DNA of 64,000 nt from Blastococcus sp. TML/M2B (GTDB lineage Bacteria > Actinomycetota > Actinomycetes > Mycobacteriales > Geodermatophilaceae). This document shows positions 41,819-51,436 of the stretch, piece after piece. Within the stretch, counting starts at the first letter, position 1; the number at the start of each line of letters is the position of its first letter. The notes under the pieces are model-generated. The model was not told where the DNA came from and ran no database searches. It worked only from the letters and a program-made list of their open reading frames with translations. A program made the position numbers and the translations under genes. The stretch is taken from the NCBI RefSeq assembly GCF_016612865.1, contig NZ_JAENZZ010000001.1, positions 1,674,001-1,738,000 of the forward strand, given 5' to 3'.

Positions 41819-42439
41819 ATGAGTGAACGCAACGGAAGCACGCCCACCGGACCCGGCACGGCCGAGATCCCGGTGATCCGCCCACGGGGTGGCAAGGCCC
41901 CGAAGACCGGTGCGGCACCGACGACCGGCGCGGCCCCCGAGCCCCCGGCGACCGCCCCTGCGCCCGCCGTCGGCGCGACCGCCGCGGTGGGCGAACCGGC
42001 TGCGGAACCGGCGTCGCCCGAGGCGGCCGAGCCCGCGCCGGGTGCGCACCCGACCGCGCCGGTCACCGTGCGCCCGGCTCCGCGGATGCCGCGCCGCGGA
42101 CCGCTGACGGTGATGGGCCCCTGGGCGCCGGTCGCCGGCGGGCTGCTCGGCCTGGTGCTGGGCGGGATCGTCGCCGCGGTGCTCGGCGGATCGGCGGAGA
42201 GCTACGACCAGCGCCTCTCGGTCGTGTTCGTGGTGCTCGGGCTCGGCATGCTCGGCACCGCGGGCACGCTGCTCGCCGACGAGGTGCGCATCGTGCGGCA
42301 GCAGGCCCGCGACGCCGTCGTCCGCCCGCAGTGGGTGGAGGCGACCGCCGGCCTGGTGAACGGCCTGACGCCGGCGCGGCTGCTGATGCTGGCCAGCGTC
42401 GTCGTCCTGGTCCTGGCCGCCTGGGTGGGGCAGGGCTGA
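41819..42439 (+). CDS. Hypothetical membrane protein with Ala/Pro-rich N-terminus
   Basis: 206 residues from ATG 41819, with GAGGTGAT upstream. Residues about 1-90 are low-complexity and rich in Ala, Pro, Glu and Thr, probably disordered in the cytoplasm. Three membrane segments follow: APVAGGLLGLVLGGIVAAVL, VVFVVLGLGMLGTAGTLLA and LLMLASVVVLVLAAWVG. No recognised family. A strong convergent terminator follows after 12 bases. Confidence 0.7.
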   Translation: MSERNGSTPTGPGTAEIPVIRPRGGKAPKTGAAPTTGAAPEPPATAPAPAVGATAAVGEPAAEPASPEAAEPAPGAHPTAPVTVRPAPRMPRRGPLTVMGPWAPVAGGLLGLVLGGIVAAVLGGSAESYDQRLSVVFVVLGLGMLGTAGTLLADEVRIVRQQARDAVVRPQWVEATAGLVNGLTPARLLMLASVVVLVLAAWVGQG

Positions 42440-42451
42440 CCCGTCCCGAGC

Positions 42452-42497
42452 GTGCGCCCGCGGGGTCCCCCTGACCCCGGGACCCCGCGGCGCGCAC
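42452..42497. terminator. Bidirectional terminator between the membrane protein and TauE/SafE genes
   Basis: The 12-bp stem CCGCGGGGTCCC (42458-42469) / GGGACCCCGCGG (42479-42490) extends outward as GTGCGC / GCGCAC with one bulged C. It stands between convergent genes, 12 bases after one stop and 8 bases before the other. Confidence 0.85.
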
Positions 42498-42505
42498 ACC
42501 CGGGC

Positions 42506-43267
42506 CTAGGAGTAGGCCTGGATGCCCAGGTGGACGGCGAGGCCGAGCCCGGCGACGGCGATGACCGTGCGCAGGACGCCCTGCGGCGCGCGCCGGACCA
42601 CGCCGGGGCCGATCCGGCCGCCGGCGAGGAAGCCCAGCGCCAGGGGCAACGCCGCCGACCACGCGACGTCGGCGAGCACCACGAACCCGATCGCGGCGAC
42701 GCCGTTGGCCACGCCGAGGACGACGTTCTTCATGGCGTTGCCGCGGGGGAGGCCCTCGCCGGTGCTCAGCAGGTACATCGCCAGGAGCAGCACGCCGGCG
42801 GCCGCCCCGAAGTAGCCGCCGTAGATGCAGACGGCGAAGGTGCCCAGCGGCAGCCACCGCGGATCGCGCGCGGGGTGCTGGGCGCCCTCGGCGGCCAGCT
42901 CGCGCGGCGGGCGCTGCACGAGGATCGCCGCGGAGGCGCCGGCGATCAGCCACGGGACGATCCGCTCGAACGCCTCGGTCGGGGTGAGCAGCAGCAGCGC
43001 CATGCCGGTGGCACCGCCGAGGACGGCGGCGACCAGCAGCGGCCGCAGCCGACGGCCCTGCCCGCGCAGCTCGGGGCGTGAGGCGCTGACCGAGCCGACC
43101 GCGTTGAGCACCAGGGCGACGGTGTTGGTGACGTTGGCGGTGACCGGGGGGATGCCGGTGGCCAGCAGCGCCGGGTAGCTGACCAGCGAGGCGAGGCCCG
43201 CGATGCTGCCGGTCAGGCCTGCGCCGATGCCGGCGAGCACGAGGAAGCCGAACTCCAGGGGCGTCAT
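42506..43267 (-). CDS. TauE/SafE family sulfite/organosulfonate exporter-like permease (second of pair)
   Basis: 253 residues from ATG 43267. About seven to eight membrane helices with the family repeat: GSIAGLASLVSYPALLATGI near the N-terminus (also PPVTANVTNTVALVLNAVGS), then the second repeat with IYGGYFGAAAGVLLLAMYLL and NAMKNVVLGVANGVAAIGF. Likely moves an anion (sulfite, sulfonate or a related acid). Its ATG overlaps the stop of the upstream paralogue (ATGA), suggesting a heteromeric pair. Confidence 0.88.
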   Translation of the reverse strand: MTPLEFGFLVLAGIGAGLTGSIAGLASLVSYPALLATGIPPVTANVTNTVALVLNAVGSVSASRPELRGQGRRLRPLLVAAVLGGATGMALLLLTPTEAFERIVPWLIAGASAAILVQRPPRELAAEGAQHPARDPRWLPLGTFAVCIYGGYFGAAAGVLLLAMYLLSTGEGLPRGNAMKNVVLGVANGVAAIGFVVLADVAWSAALPLALGFLAGGRIGPGVVRRAPQGVLRTVIAVAGLGLAVHLGIQAYS

Positions 43268-44043
43268 CGGTTCAGCAGCACTGCGATCGCGACCAGGCCG
43301 AGGGCGACGATCGCCGTCCGCAGCACCGGTTCGGGGAGCTTCCGGCCGTAGCGGGAGCTGACGTAGCCGCCGATCAGCGAGCCGACGGCCAGCAGCCCCG
43401 CCGCCGCCCAGTCCACCCGGTCGGTGGCGACGACGACGTACGCGCCGGCCGCGACGGTGTTGACCGCGAGGGTGAGCACGTTCTTCAGCGCGTTGAGCCG
43501 CTGGAGCGACTCGCGCAGGAGCAGGCCGAAGATGCCGATCTGCAGCACGCCCTGGCTGGCCGCGAAGTAGCCGCCGTAGGTGCCGGTCAGGTACGCGCCG
43601 CCGAACAGCGCGGCCGTGCGGCCGAGGCCGACGCGCTGCTCCTCCTCGCCCGCTGACCGCCGGCGCTTGAGGGCGCGCTGCACCAGCGGCTGGACGGCGA
43701 CCAGGGTGACGGCGAGCCCGATGAGCACCGGGACGACCGCCTCGAACGTCGACGCCGGCAAGTGCAGCAGCAGGAAGGCACCGGTCAGCCCGCCGAGGAC
43801 CGACGCGGGCAGCAGGGTGAGCAGCCGGCGGCGTTGACCGCGCAGCTCGCGCCGGTAGCCGAAGGCGCCCGAGGCGTTACCCGCGATGAGCCCTAGCGAG
43901 TTGCTGATCGTGGCCGGCACCGGCGGGATGCCGACGGCGAGCAGGACGGGGAAGGAGACCAGGGTGCCCGAACCGACGACGGCGTTGATCCCGCCGGCCG
44001 CCAGCCCCGCCGCCAGGACCGCGACCATCTCCCACCCGCTCAT
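43264..44043 (-). CDS. TauE/SafE family permease (first of pair)
   Basis: 259 residues from ATG 44043 (MSGWEMVAVLAAGLAAGGIN). The two family repeats are seen: INAVVGSGTLVSFPVLLAVG and PPVPATISNSLGLIAGNASG, then TGTYGGYFAASQGVLQIGIF and QRLNALKNVLTLAVNTVAAG. A short charged loop (RALKRRRSAGEEEQRVG, near residue 130) separates the halves. Substrate not predictable. Translationally coupled to its paralogue downstream by ATGA; the two differ enough not to be a recent duplication. Confidence 0.88.
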   Translation of the reverse strand: MSGWEMVAVLAAGLAAGGINAVVGSGTLVSFPVLLAVGIPPVPATISNSLGLIAGNASGAFGYRRELRGQRRRLLTLLPASVLGGLTGAFLLLHLPASTFEAVVPVLIGLAVTLVAVQPLVQRALKRRRSAGEEEQRVGLGRTAALFGGAYLTGTYGGYFAASQGVLQIGIFGLLLRESLQRLNALKNVLTLAVNTVAAGAYVVVATDRVDWAAAGLLAVGSLIGGYVSSRYGRKLPEPVLRTAIVALGLVAIAVLLNR

Positions 44044-44156
44044 GCGTGCATCCCGGCGAGCCTGTCACGGGTGCGGGGGGCTCCGCTGCCGCCGGCCCGT
44101 TGATCACCTCACACCCACGGCGGTCCCGGGCGTCGCCGGCACCGCCTCGGACGCGT

Positions 44157-44189
44157 GGTGATCACCGGTGACGTTCCCGCGGGAACGTC
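44157..44189. promoter_or_regulatory. Adjacent perfect palindromes in the TauE/SafE-NERD divergent gap
   Basis: GGTGATCACC (44157-44166) is a perfect 10-bp palindrome, and GACGTTCCCGCGGGAACGTC (44170-44189) a perfect 20-bp palindrome only 3 bases later. A partial copy of the first, TGATCACC, is at 44101-44108. The genes on both sides diverge (TauE/SafE minus, NERD plus), so operators are more likely than terminators. The remaining bases of this 237-base gap show no gene. Confidence 0.55.
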
Positions 44190-44280
44190 GGGGGGCCGCG
44201 GGTGGCGAACCACCCTCCGTGGGGTGAGGCGGCCGCCTCGAACCTGAACCGAGCCGGTCCGGTACCGAAGACTCGTCTGG

Positions 44281-45408
44281 ATGCACCCCATGCTGACTCC
44301 GACAGTGATGACCGCCCCGTCGGGCTGCCACGGGTGCGGCAGCCCTCTCGCGGTGAGCACGCGCTCGTGGCGTGTCAGCCGGTCCGGAGGCGCTCGGCAC
44401 TGGCTGTGCCTCGCGTGCGGGCGTGGTCTCGCCGTCGGACGGGCAGGGGCATCGGCGGAGCGGGAGGCGATGCGCCGCATGCGATCGGAGCCGGTCGTCG
44501 CGCTCCCGCCCTACGCTCCGGCGCCGTACGCGGTGCCCCCGAACGCAGCACCAGCCCCCGGCGCCTGGCCGGATGCAGCACCCGACGCCGTGGGACCGAG
44601 CGGTAGGAAGCTCCGGTGGGGGCGGCTGTCGCTGGTCAGCCTGGTTGTCCTCGTGGTGGCCTCGACGCTCCATTCGGCCGGCCCCACCGGACAGGCTGCC
44701 TCCATCGCGATCGGCTTCCCCGCGGGGCTCCTCTCCTGGATCTCGGTGGCCGCCTGGCCGATCGCGGCAGTTCGCTCGCGCTGGACGCGCAGCGGTCCGA
44801 GCACGCGCTCCTGGCAGGGCGCGGTGCCCGCGCCGAGCCAGGTGCCGGTCGTGCCCCGGTCCCGGGCTGGGGGACACAGGCACCCGCGTGTGACGGGCGC
44901 CGAGGACGACTGGATCAAGGGCGCCCGAGGCGAGCACGCGGTCGGCGCGGCACTGGACGCCACCGGACTGCCGGTGCTGCACGACCGCCGGCTCCGGCCC
45001 GGCTCCCGGGCGAACATCGACCACCTCGTCGTCGCCGCCGACGCCGTCTACGTCGTCGACGCCAAGAACCTCAGCGGCTCGTTCTCCCTGGCCGGCGGCA
45101 CCTTCCGCATCAGCGGCTGGAACCAGGACCGGCTCGTGGAGGGTGTGCGGCGCCAAGCGGGTGAGGTCGCGGCCGCGCTGCGTCAGCTCGGGATCGCCGT
45201 CCCGGTGCGGTCGGTGCTCTGCCTGACCGGCACAGCCCGGCCCACGCGGGTCCAGTTCGCCACGGAGGTGCTGCTCACGACGCCGGACACCGTCACCTGG
45301 GTGCTCGGCCGGACCGGACCCCTCACCGACTGCCGGGGCTCCGAGATGGCGGACCTGCTCGCGTGGGCCTTCCCGCCCGCAGCAGGAGCCACGCCGGTCG
45401 AGCCGTGA
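44281..45408 (+). CDS. NERD-domain membrane protein with N-terminal zinc ribbon
   Basis: 375 residues from ATG 44281; ATG 44290 or 44308 are later options. Residues about 16-46 hold two CxxC pairs (CHGCG and CLACG), a zinc ribbon. A Pro/Ala-rich stretch (75-105) leads to two membrane segments, LSLVSLVVLVVASTLHSAG and SIAIGFPAGLLSWISVAAW. The C-terminal NERD (nuclease-related) domain starts near residue 215: GARGEHAVGAALDATGLPVL, RANIDHLVVAADAVYVVDAK with the Asp and Lys of the nuclease-like core, and VPVRSVLCLTG. NERD proteins may process nucleic acids; activity is not established. Confidence 0.82.
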   Translation: MHPMLTPTVMTAPSGCHGCGSPLAVSTRSWRVSRSGGARHWLCLACGRGLAVGRAGASAEREAMRRMRSEPVVALPPYAPAPYAVPPNAAPAPGAWPDAAPDAVGPSGRKLRWGRLSLVSLVVLVVASTLHSAGPTGQAASIAIGFPAGLLSWISVAAWPIAAVRSRWTRSGPSTRSWQGAVPAPSQVPVVPRSRAGGHRHPRVTGAEDDWIKGARGEHAVGAALDATGLPVLHDRRLRPGSRANIDHLVVAADAVYVVDAKNLSGSFSLAGGTFRISGWNQDRLVEGVRRQAGEVAAALRQLGIAVPVRSVLCLTGTARPTRVQFATEVLLTTPDTVTWVLGRTGPLTDCRGSEMADLLAWAFPPAAGATPVEP

Positions 45409-45423
45409 CCGGCCCCGGGCGGT

Positions 45424-46770
45424 TCAGTCGCCGTCGGGATCCTCAGCCGGTGCACCGGTCGGGGACGGCATCGCGCCGTCCTCCCCGCACGGCGCGCTGC
45501 CGGAGCCGCCCCCGTGCGGTGCCGAGCCGGCGATGAGCCACAGGCCGTTCACCTCGTGGAATGTGTAATCGAGGGACCACTCCGTGCAGGTCTCGTCGGG
45601 GCGATCGCGCGGCCCGGCACCGGCCTCCTGCTCGCTGGTGAAGGTGAGCCAGACGACGACCTCGTCCGCCGAGCGCCGTGCCTCCTGGACGACGAAGCCG
45701 TGGTCCTGGCTGGTCAGCACCGCATCGCGGAAGCGTTCGAAGCTGTCGTCCTGCGCCGTGCGCTGGGCGAAGGCGGTCGTGAAGTCCCCGTTGTTGATGG
45801 CCCGGAAGTAGACCTCCAGGGTGGAGGCCACGTGCCCAGCGGTCGCGGCATCGAGTGCGGCTTCGGGCACCGTGGCACCACCGGGGCCCGCGGCGTCGGG
45901 GCACTCGACGGGTGGGACCGGCTGCGGCGTGTCGAGCCATGCATCGACCCGGTCCTGCGCCAGGCGACCCGACACGGCCCAGTTGCCGCCTTCCCGGCCG
46001 TTCGTCGGCCCTGCGTCGTGCAGCCCGATGACGTCGCCCTCTGTGTTGATGACCGGGCCGCCGCTGCTTCCCCCGGTGCTGGCGGCGTCGTGCTCGATGA
46101 GGCTGTGCCGGGCGATCCCCTCGATGACGGCCTTGCGGTCCAGGCCGTTGACCGTTCCCTGCGTGACCGTGAGCGGTGCGCCCTCGGGGAAGCCGAGCAC
46201 GGCGATCCGGTCGGTGACCCGAGGCGGCTCGGAGGCGATCTCGAAGAAGTGCCCCTCCAGGGGGGCCACCGTCTCCACGAGAGCCACGTCCGCGGCCTGG
46301 TCGATTCCGGCCACGTGAGCAGCGGTCGCGGTCGTGCCCTGGACGACACGCAGGACCTCGCCCCCGTCGACGACGTGCGCGACGGTGAGCACGTGGTGCG
46401 GAGCCACCACGAAGCCCGACCCGATCCCACCGCCGTCACACGTGGCCACCTCGAAGCGGACCACGCCGGAGATCACCTCCTGGACCACGTCCTCGAAGGC
46501 GGCGGTGGTGGTGGCTGCGGTCGGGGTCTCGGGTGACGGTGCTGCCGCGGTCGTCGTCGCCGGCGCGGCCGTGGTCGACGCGGGGGACGACGAGCCGGTC
46601 GACGGTGCCGAGCTGGACTCCGGAGTCGCGGACAACCCGGCCTGGGGCCCGCACCCGGTGACGAGCATGACGCCGGCAAGCAGCAGACCCCCCAGCAACG
46701 GCAGACGGCGTCTCCCGGGTGCCGCCTGTGCCGCTCCGGGCAGGTGCACGTGGCCGGGAAACCGCCTCAT
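45424..46770 (-). CDS. Trypsin-like serine protease, lipoprotein
   Basis: 448 residues from ATG 46770. Basic N-terminus then hydrophobic LPLLGGLLLAGVMLVTGC with a lipobox (VTGC), so lipid-anchored outside the membrane. A Ser/Thr/Ala-rich linker follows (residues about 50-95). The S1 protease domain (about 100-300) has His in HHVLTVAHVVDGG, Asp in GIDQAADVALVETVAP and Ser in STGGSSGGPVINTEGDVIGL. The last 120 residues form a separate domain (STLEVYFRAINNGDFTTAFA, TCTEWSLDYTFHEVNGLWLI) resembling an NTF2-like fold. It is separated by 101 bases from the upstream lipoprotein gene on the same strand. Confidence 0.88.
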   Translation of the reverse strand: MRRFPGHVHLPGAAQAAPGRRRLPLLGGLLLAGVMLVTGCGPQAGLSATPESSSAPSTGSSSPASTTAAPATTTAAAPSPETPTAATTTAAFEDVVQEVISGVVRFEVATCDGGGIGSGFVVAPHHVLTVAHVVDGGEVLRVVQGTTATAAHVAGIDQAADVALVETVAPLEGHFFEIASEPPRVTDRIAVLGFPEGAPLTVTQGTVNGLDRKAVIEGIARHSLIEHDAASTGGSSGGPVINTEGDVIGLHDAGPTNGREGGNWAVSGRLAQDRVDAWLDTPQPVPPVECPDAAGPGGATVPEAALDAATAGHVASTLEVYFRAINNGDFTTAFAQRTAQDDSFERFRDAVLTSQDHGFVVQEARRSADEVVVWLTFTSEQEAGAGPRDRPDETCTEWSLDYTFHEVNGLWLIAGSAPHGGGSGSAPCGEDGAMPSPTGAPAEDPDGD

Positions 46771-46871
46771 CGACGCAGGATCCGCCCGCCGTACGGGCGC
46801 GACAAGGGCTTCCGCCCCGGCGGCCGAGCCGACCCACGGCACCCGGGACGACGACGATCGCGAGCGGCGGG

Positions 46872-47723
46872 TCAGTCGTTGCAGCGGCTGATGAGGATGT
46901 GCGCGGGGTCGCCGGCCTGGCCGACGACGGACAGGTCGCCCCCGCCGGCGGCCCATGAAGAGACGCTCGGCTGCTCGGCGTCCCCGACCAGCCCCTCAGT
47001 GGTGAAGGCACGCATCGCGTCGATCTGCTCGGCGTACCCACGCATGACCGGGAGCAGGTCGCCGGTGACCCGCAGCACCGCGACCCAGCCGCCGGTCGCG
47101 CAGGTGGCGGGGAACGGGTCGAAGACCAGCTCGCTGCCTGCGACGATGCGGAGCTGGTCGTCCTCGTACACCGCGAGGTCCTCGGGAGCGACGTCGTCGT
47201 CCGTGACCTCGGCGACCGGGCCGTCCTCGACGGGCGGGCGGGAGACCGGCTCGCCGGAGTAGCTGCCGCCCGAGATCTCCAGGTACCCGCCGCCGTCCGC
47301 CTCGGCGAGGCCGCGCAGGCTCATGGACCAGTAGGGCGGTCCGTTCCTCTCGCTGATGCTGGAGCCGTACGCCGAGCACTCGACGGCGAACGCCGTGTCC
47401 TCGGTGACGGAGCTGTTCCACAGCTCGGGGTCGTCGTTGCACCACTCGCCGTCCGGCCACCACGCGGGCGGCGCCACCGGAAAGCCGAGCTCCTCGGCCT
47501 GCCGCGCGTAGGCCGCGAAGACCTCCGGCAGGTCGTCGTCCACCCGGAGGAAGGCGTGCAGCCCCTCGTCGAAGGTGGGGAACACCGCCCCGACCAGACC
47601 AGAGCCCGGCTCGATCTCGAAGCCGACGGCGAGCGGTCCGCTCGTCCGCACGATCTCCTCGGGCTCGCCGGTGCACCCGGCGAGGACGAGCACGCACGTG
47701 GCGGCAGCGACCGACCGCCTCAC
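46872..47723 (-). CDS. Lipoprotein of unknown function
   Basis: 283 residues from GTG 47723. Signal peptide [17 protein letters not shown] with lipobox (LAGC). The mature part is acidic and aromatic (FPTFDEGLHAFLRVDDDLPE, PAWWPDGEWCNDDPELWNSS) with several Cys (WCNDD, VECSAYG, PATCATGG, ISRCND) that may form disulfides. No family recognised. GTG overlaps the stop of the DUF4349 gene (GTGA), so both are made together; the protease gene follows after 101 bases. Confidence 0.72.
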   Translation of the reverse strand: MRRSVAAATCVLVLAGCTGEPEEIVRTSGPLAVGFEIEPGSGLVGAVFPTFDEGLHAFLRVDDDLPEVFAAYARQAEELGFPVAPPAWWPDGEWCNDDPELWNSSVTEDTAFAVECSAYGSSISERNGPPYWSMSLRGLAEADGGGYLEISGGSYSGEPVSRPPVEDGPVAEVTDDDVAPEDLAVYEDDQLRIVAGSELVFDPFPATCATGGWVAVLRVTGDLLPVMRGYAEQIDAMRAFTTEGLVGDAEQPSVSSWAAGGGDLSVVGQAGDPAHILISRCND

Positions 47724-48568
47724 CCGGCGTCGCCGGCGGCGGGTGCCGCAGCCGCCGCGCGGCGCCGCCGGAGCGGGACGAGCACCGCGGCCGCGATCAC
47801 CGCGGCGAGCACCAGCCACGGCAGCAGGACGCCGAGGGCGATGACCGCCGCACCGCCCGCGGAGACCAGCGCGTTCCACCCGGTGCCCAGCCCGTCGACG
47901 AAGCCGTCCGGACCGCCGGGCGGGGCGACGCCGGGCTGCTGCAGGTGCAGGCGCAGCGTGGACAGCTCCACCTGGTCGGCGAGGAACGCGCGCTGCGACT
48001 GCAACGACTCCAGCTGCTCCTGCCGCCCGGAGAGCGCACCCTCGGCGGCGAGCAGCGCCTCGGTCGAGGGCGCCTCGTCCAGCAGGGCCTGCAGCCGGGC
48101 GACCGAGGTCTGCAGCGCCGAGATCCGTGCGTCCAGGTCGACGACGTCACCGGTCACGTCCGAGCGGGACACCGACACGCTGGCCACCTCGCCGAGGTCC
48201 TCGAGATCGGCGAGGACGTCCGTCAGCGCATCCGAGGGAACCCGCACGACGAGGTCGGCGGACGAGCCCTCGTCGTCCCCGGTCGCGGCGTACTCGGTGC
48301 GCTCGTCGACCCGCCCGCCGGCGGACTCGACCCGCTCGCTCAGCTCCTGAGCGGCGCCGGCGGGATCGTCGACGACGAGCGACGCGTCGGCGTTGGTGAT
48401 CACCTGACGCTCGGCATCGCCGCCGACCGGGTCGGCGGCCTCGTCGGCGACGGCCCCTGCGCCTCCGCCGTCCGCGCTGCTGCTCGACCCGTTCCCGGAC
48501 GAGCCGGAGCAACCGCCGACCAGAACCAGGGCCAGGGTCACGGCTGCGCTGCCGAGGAGGCGCCTCAT
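47720..48568 (-). CDS. DUF4349 domain lipoprotein
   Basis: 282 residues from ATG 48568; the frame extends 8 codons further. Lipobox signal [17 protein letters not shown], then a Ser/Gly linker. The DUF4349 body (about 55-235) has [60 protein letters not shown] and a coiled coil ([20 protein letters not shown] through [20 protein letters not shown]). A C-terminal membrane segment, [20 protein letters not shown], and an Arg-rich tail follow, so it is anchored at both ends. First gene of a probable three-gene envelope unit. Confidence 0.85.
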   Translation of the reverse strand: MRRLLGSAAVTLALVLVGGCSGSSGNGSSSSADGGGAGAVADEAADPVGGDAERQVITNADASLVVDDPAGAAQELSERVESAGGRVDERTEYAATGDDEGSSADLVVRVPSDALTDVLADLEDLGEVASVSVSRSDVTGDVVDLDARISALQTSVARLQALLDEAPSTEALLAAEGALSGRQEQLESLQSQRAFLADQVELSTLRLHLQQPGVAPPGGPDGFVDGLGTGWNALVSAGGAAVIALGVLLPWLVLAAVIAAAVLVPLRRRRAAAAAPAAGDAG

Positions 48569-48732
48569 GCCGGGACCGTAGGGCGCCATCACCTCTCGGA
48601 CCAGCGTCGATGCCCGATCGTGACGCGGCGGACCGGCGGCCGCTCTGCACCCGTCGTCAGTCGGGGGAAGCCCTGGCCGCTGCTTTTCTCATGAACGGCG
48701 CGGCGCGGGACACCTGCACCTGCCGGCGGCCC

Positions 48733-51288
48733 TCAGTCCTTGCGGCCGGCGTCGACGAGCCGGATGACCGCGTGGCCCTCCTCGTCGGAGGCCTCCAGGT
48801 CGACCTCGACGTCGAAGCCCCAGTCGTGGTCTTCCTCGGGGTCGTCGAGGATCTGCCGCACCCGCCAGACGCCGGGCTCGGTTTTGTCCCAGATCAGCAT
48901 CGCCGGGCCGCGGGCGTCGCCACCGGTGCGCACCTCGGGGTGCTCCTCGAAGTACGCGCGGACGACGGTCTCCCACCGGTCGGCGTCCCAGCCCGAGCCG
49001 CGGTCCAGCTCGCCCAGGTCGTACCAGCGGCGCAGCGCGAACAGCTCCACCCGGCGGAACAGCGCGTTGCGCACCATCGCGGTGAACGCGCGCTCGTTGC
49101 CGGTGAGCGGCCGCGGCCGCGCGGGGACGGCGACCTCGGCGATCGGGCCGTCGTCCTCGGGGTTGGTCAGCGACTCCCACTCGTCCAGCAGCGAGGAGTC
49201 CACCTGGCGCACCAGCTCGCCCAGCCACTCGACCAGGTCGGTCACGCCCTCGGTGCGCGCGTCCGCGGGCACCCCCGACCGCAGTGCCTTGAACGCGTCG
49301 GAGAGGTAGCGCAGCACCGCGCCCTCGGACCGGGTCAGCCCGTAGGTGTTCACGAGCTCCCGGAAGGTGAAGGCCCGCTCCCACATCTCGCGGACGATCG
49401 ACTTCGGCGACAGGTGCGCGTCCCGCGCCCACGGGTTGGTGCGGACGTACACCTCGAACGCCGCGTCCAGCAGCTCCTGCAGCGGCTTCGGGTAGGTGAC
49501 CTCCTCGAGCAGCTCCATCCGCTCGTCGTACTCGATGCCCTCGGCCTTCATCTGCGCCACGGCCTCGCCCTTGGCCTTGTTCAGCTGCGCCGCGAGGATC
49601 TGCCGCGGGTCGTCCAGCGTGGCCTCGATGACGCTGACGACGTCGAGCACGTAGGTGTCGCTCTCGGGGTCCAGCAGGTCGATCGCGGCCAGCGCGAACG
49701 TCGACAGCGGCTGGTTGAGCGCGAAGTCCGGCGGCAGGTCCAGCGTCAGGTCGTAGCGGCGGCCGTCCGGCTCGGGCTCGGGCAGCCGCTCCAGGACGCC
49801 GGCCTGCAGCAGCGAGCGCGCGATGCCGATCGCCTCGCGGATCAGCCTCAGCTGCTTCTTCCGCGGCTCGTGGTTGTCGGTGAGCAGCCGGCGCATCGCG
49901 GCGAACGGGTCACCGGGGCGGTCGACGACGTCGAGGACCATCGCCGTGGACACCCGCATGTTGCTGGTCAGCTTCTCCGGCTCGCCCTCGACCAGCCGGT
50001 TCATCGTCGCCTCGCTCCACGGCACCATGCCGTCGGGCACCTTCTTGCGGACCAGCTTGCGGCGCTTCTTCGGGTCGTCGGCGACCTTGGCGAACTGCTT
50101 GAGGTTCTCCACCTCGTGCTCGGGCGCCTGGACGACGACGGTGCCGGCGGTGTCGTACCCGGCCCGCCCGGCGCGGCCGGCGATCTGGTGGAACTCGCGC
50201 ACCTGCAGCAGGCGCATGCGGACGCCGTCGTACTTCGACAGCGCCGAGAAGACGACGGTGCGGATCGGCACGTTGATGCCGACGCCGAGGGTGTCGGTGC
50301 CGCAGATGACCTTGAGCAGCCCGGCCTGCGCCAGCTGCTCGACCAGCCGCCGGTACTTGGGCAGCATCCCGGCGTGGTGGACGCCGATCCCGTGCCGGAC
50401 CAGCCGCGACAGCGTCGTCCCGAAGGAGGAGGTGAAGCGGAAGCCGCCGATCATGTCGGCGATCGCCGCCTTCTCCTCCTTGCTGCACACGTTGACGCTC
50501 ATCAGGGCCTGCGCCCGCTCCAGCGCCGAGGCCTGGGTGAAGTGGACGACGTAGATGGGCGCCTGCTTGGTGTCCAGCAGCTCCTGGATCGTCTCGTGCA
50601 TCGGCGTCGTCGCGTAGTAGTGGTGCAGCGGCACCGGGCGCTCGGCGTTGGCGACCAGCGCGGTGGGCCGGCCGGTGCGGCGGGTGAGGTCCTCGCGCAG
50701 CGTCGTGACGTCGCCGAGCGTGGCGCTCATCAGCAGGAACTGCGCCTTCGTCAGCTCCAGCAGCGGCACCTGCCAGGCCCAGCCGCGGTCGGGGTCGCCG
50801 TAGTAGTGGAACTCGTCCATGACGACCAGCGCGTCGCCGACGCCGTCGCCGCCCTCGCGCAGCGCCACGTTGGCCAGGATCTCCGCGGTGCAGGCGATGA
50901 TCGGCGCGCCCGGGTTGACCGAGGCGTCGCCGGTCAGCATGCCGACGTTGGCGGCGCCGAACACCCCGCACAGGGCGAAGAACTTCTCGCTGACCAGTGC
51001 CTTGATCGGCGCGGTGTAGTAGCTGCGCCGACCCGCCGCCAGCGCCGCGTACTGCGCGCCGGTGGCCACCAGCGACTTGCCCGACCCGGTCGGCGTCGCG
51101 AGGACCACGTTCGCCCCGCTGACCAGCTCGATGAGCGCCTCCTCCTGCGCCGGGTACAGCGTCGTGCCCCCGGCCTCGGCCCAGGCGGCGAAGTCGGCGA
51201 ACAGCTCGTCCGGGTCGCCGCCCCTGGCGCGCAGCGCGGAGAGGTCGGCGGGGTCGTCGAGCAGGGGAGGAGCGGTGGTCGTGGTCAT
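48733..51288 (-). CDS. DEAD/DEAH-box RNA helicase, Ski2/Mtr4-like with DUF3516
   Basis: 851 residues from ATG 51288. Motifs: Q-motif region [14 protein letters not shown], Walker [21 protein letters not shown] (residues about 62-81), Ib [24 protein letters not shown] in [23 protein letters not shown] in [14 protein letters not shown], and motif [19 protein letters not shown]. The C-terminal 350 residues match the actinobacterial DUF3516 extension ([40 protein letters not shown]). Expected to unwind structured RNA, perhaps with the degradation machinery. Divergent from an SDR gene. Confidence 0.93.
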   Translation of the reverse strand: MTTTTAPPLLDDPADLSALRARGGDPDELFADFAAWAEAGGTTLYPAQEEALIELVSGANVVLATPTGSGKSLVATGAQYAALAAGRRSYYTAPIKALVSEKFFALCGVFGAANVGMLTGDASVNPGAPIIACTAEILANVALREGGDGVGDALVVMDEFHYYGDPDRGWAWQVPLLELTKAQFLLMSATLGDVTTLREDLTRRTGRPTALVANAERPVPLHHYYATTPMHETIQELLDTKQAPIYVVHFTQASALERAQALMSVNVCSKEEKAAIADMIGGFRFTSSFGTTLSRLVRHGIGVHHAGMLPKYRRLVEQLAQAGLLKVICGTDTLGVGINVPIRTVVFSALSKYDGVRMRLLQVREFHQIAGRAGRAGYDTAGTVVVQAPEHEVENLKQFAKVADDPKKRRKLVRKKVPDGMVPWSEATMNRLVEGEPEKLTSNMRVSTAMVLDVVDRPGDPFAAMRRLLTDNHEPRKKQLRLIREAIGIARSLLQAGVLERLPEPEPDGRRYDLTLDLPPDFALNQPLSTFALAAIDLLDPESDTYVLDVVSVIEATLDDPRQILAAQLNKAKGEAVAQMKAEGIEYDERMELLEEVTYPKPLQELLDAAFEVYVRTNPWARDAHLSPKSIVREMWERAFTFRELVNTYGLTRSEGAVLRYLSDAFKALRSGVPADARTEGVTDLVEWLGELVRQVDSSLLDEWESLTNPEDDGPIAEVAVPARPRPLTGNERAFTAMVRNALFRRVELFALRRWYDLGELDRGSGWDADRWETVVRAYFEEHPEVRTGGDARGPAMLIWDKTEPGVWRVRQILDDPEEDHDWGFDVEVDLEASDEEGHAVIRLVDAGRKD

Positions 51289-51436
51289 CAGGGGGATCAG
51301 CGTGCCCGACGCCCCGGACGTTCCCGCGACCCCGTGCCCGCCCGAGCGCGTCGCACGGGTTCCGCGGCCGCCCCCGCGGGTAGCGCGCGGAGGCCTGACC
51401 CGGTGAGCACGTCCCCCCACGCACCCGAGGAGAGCC

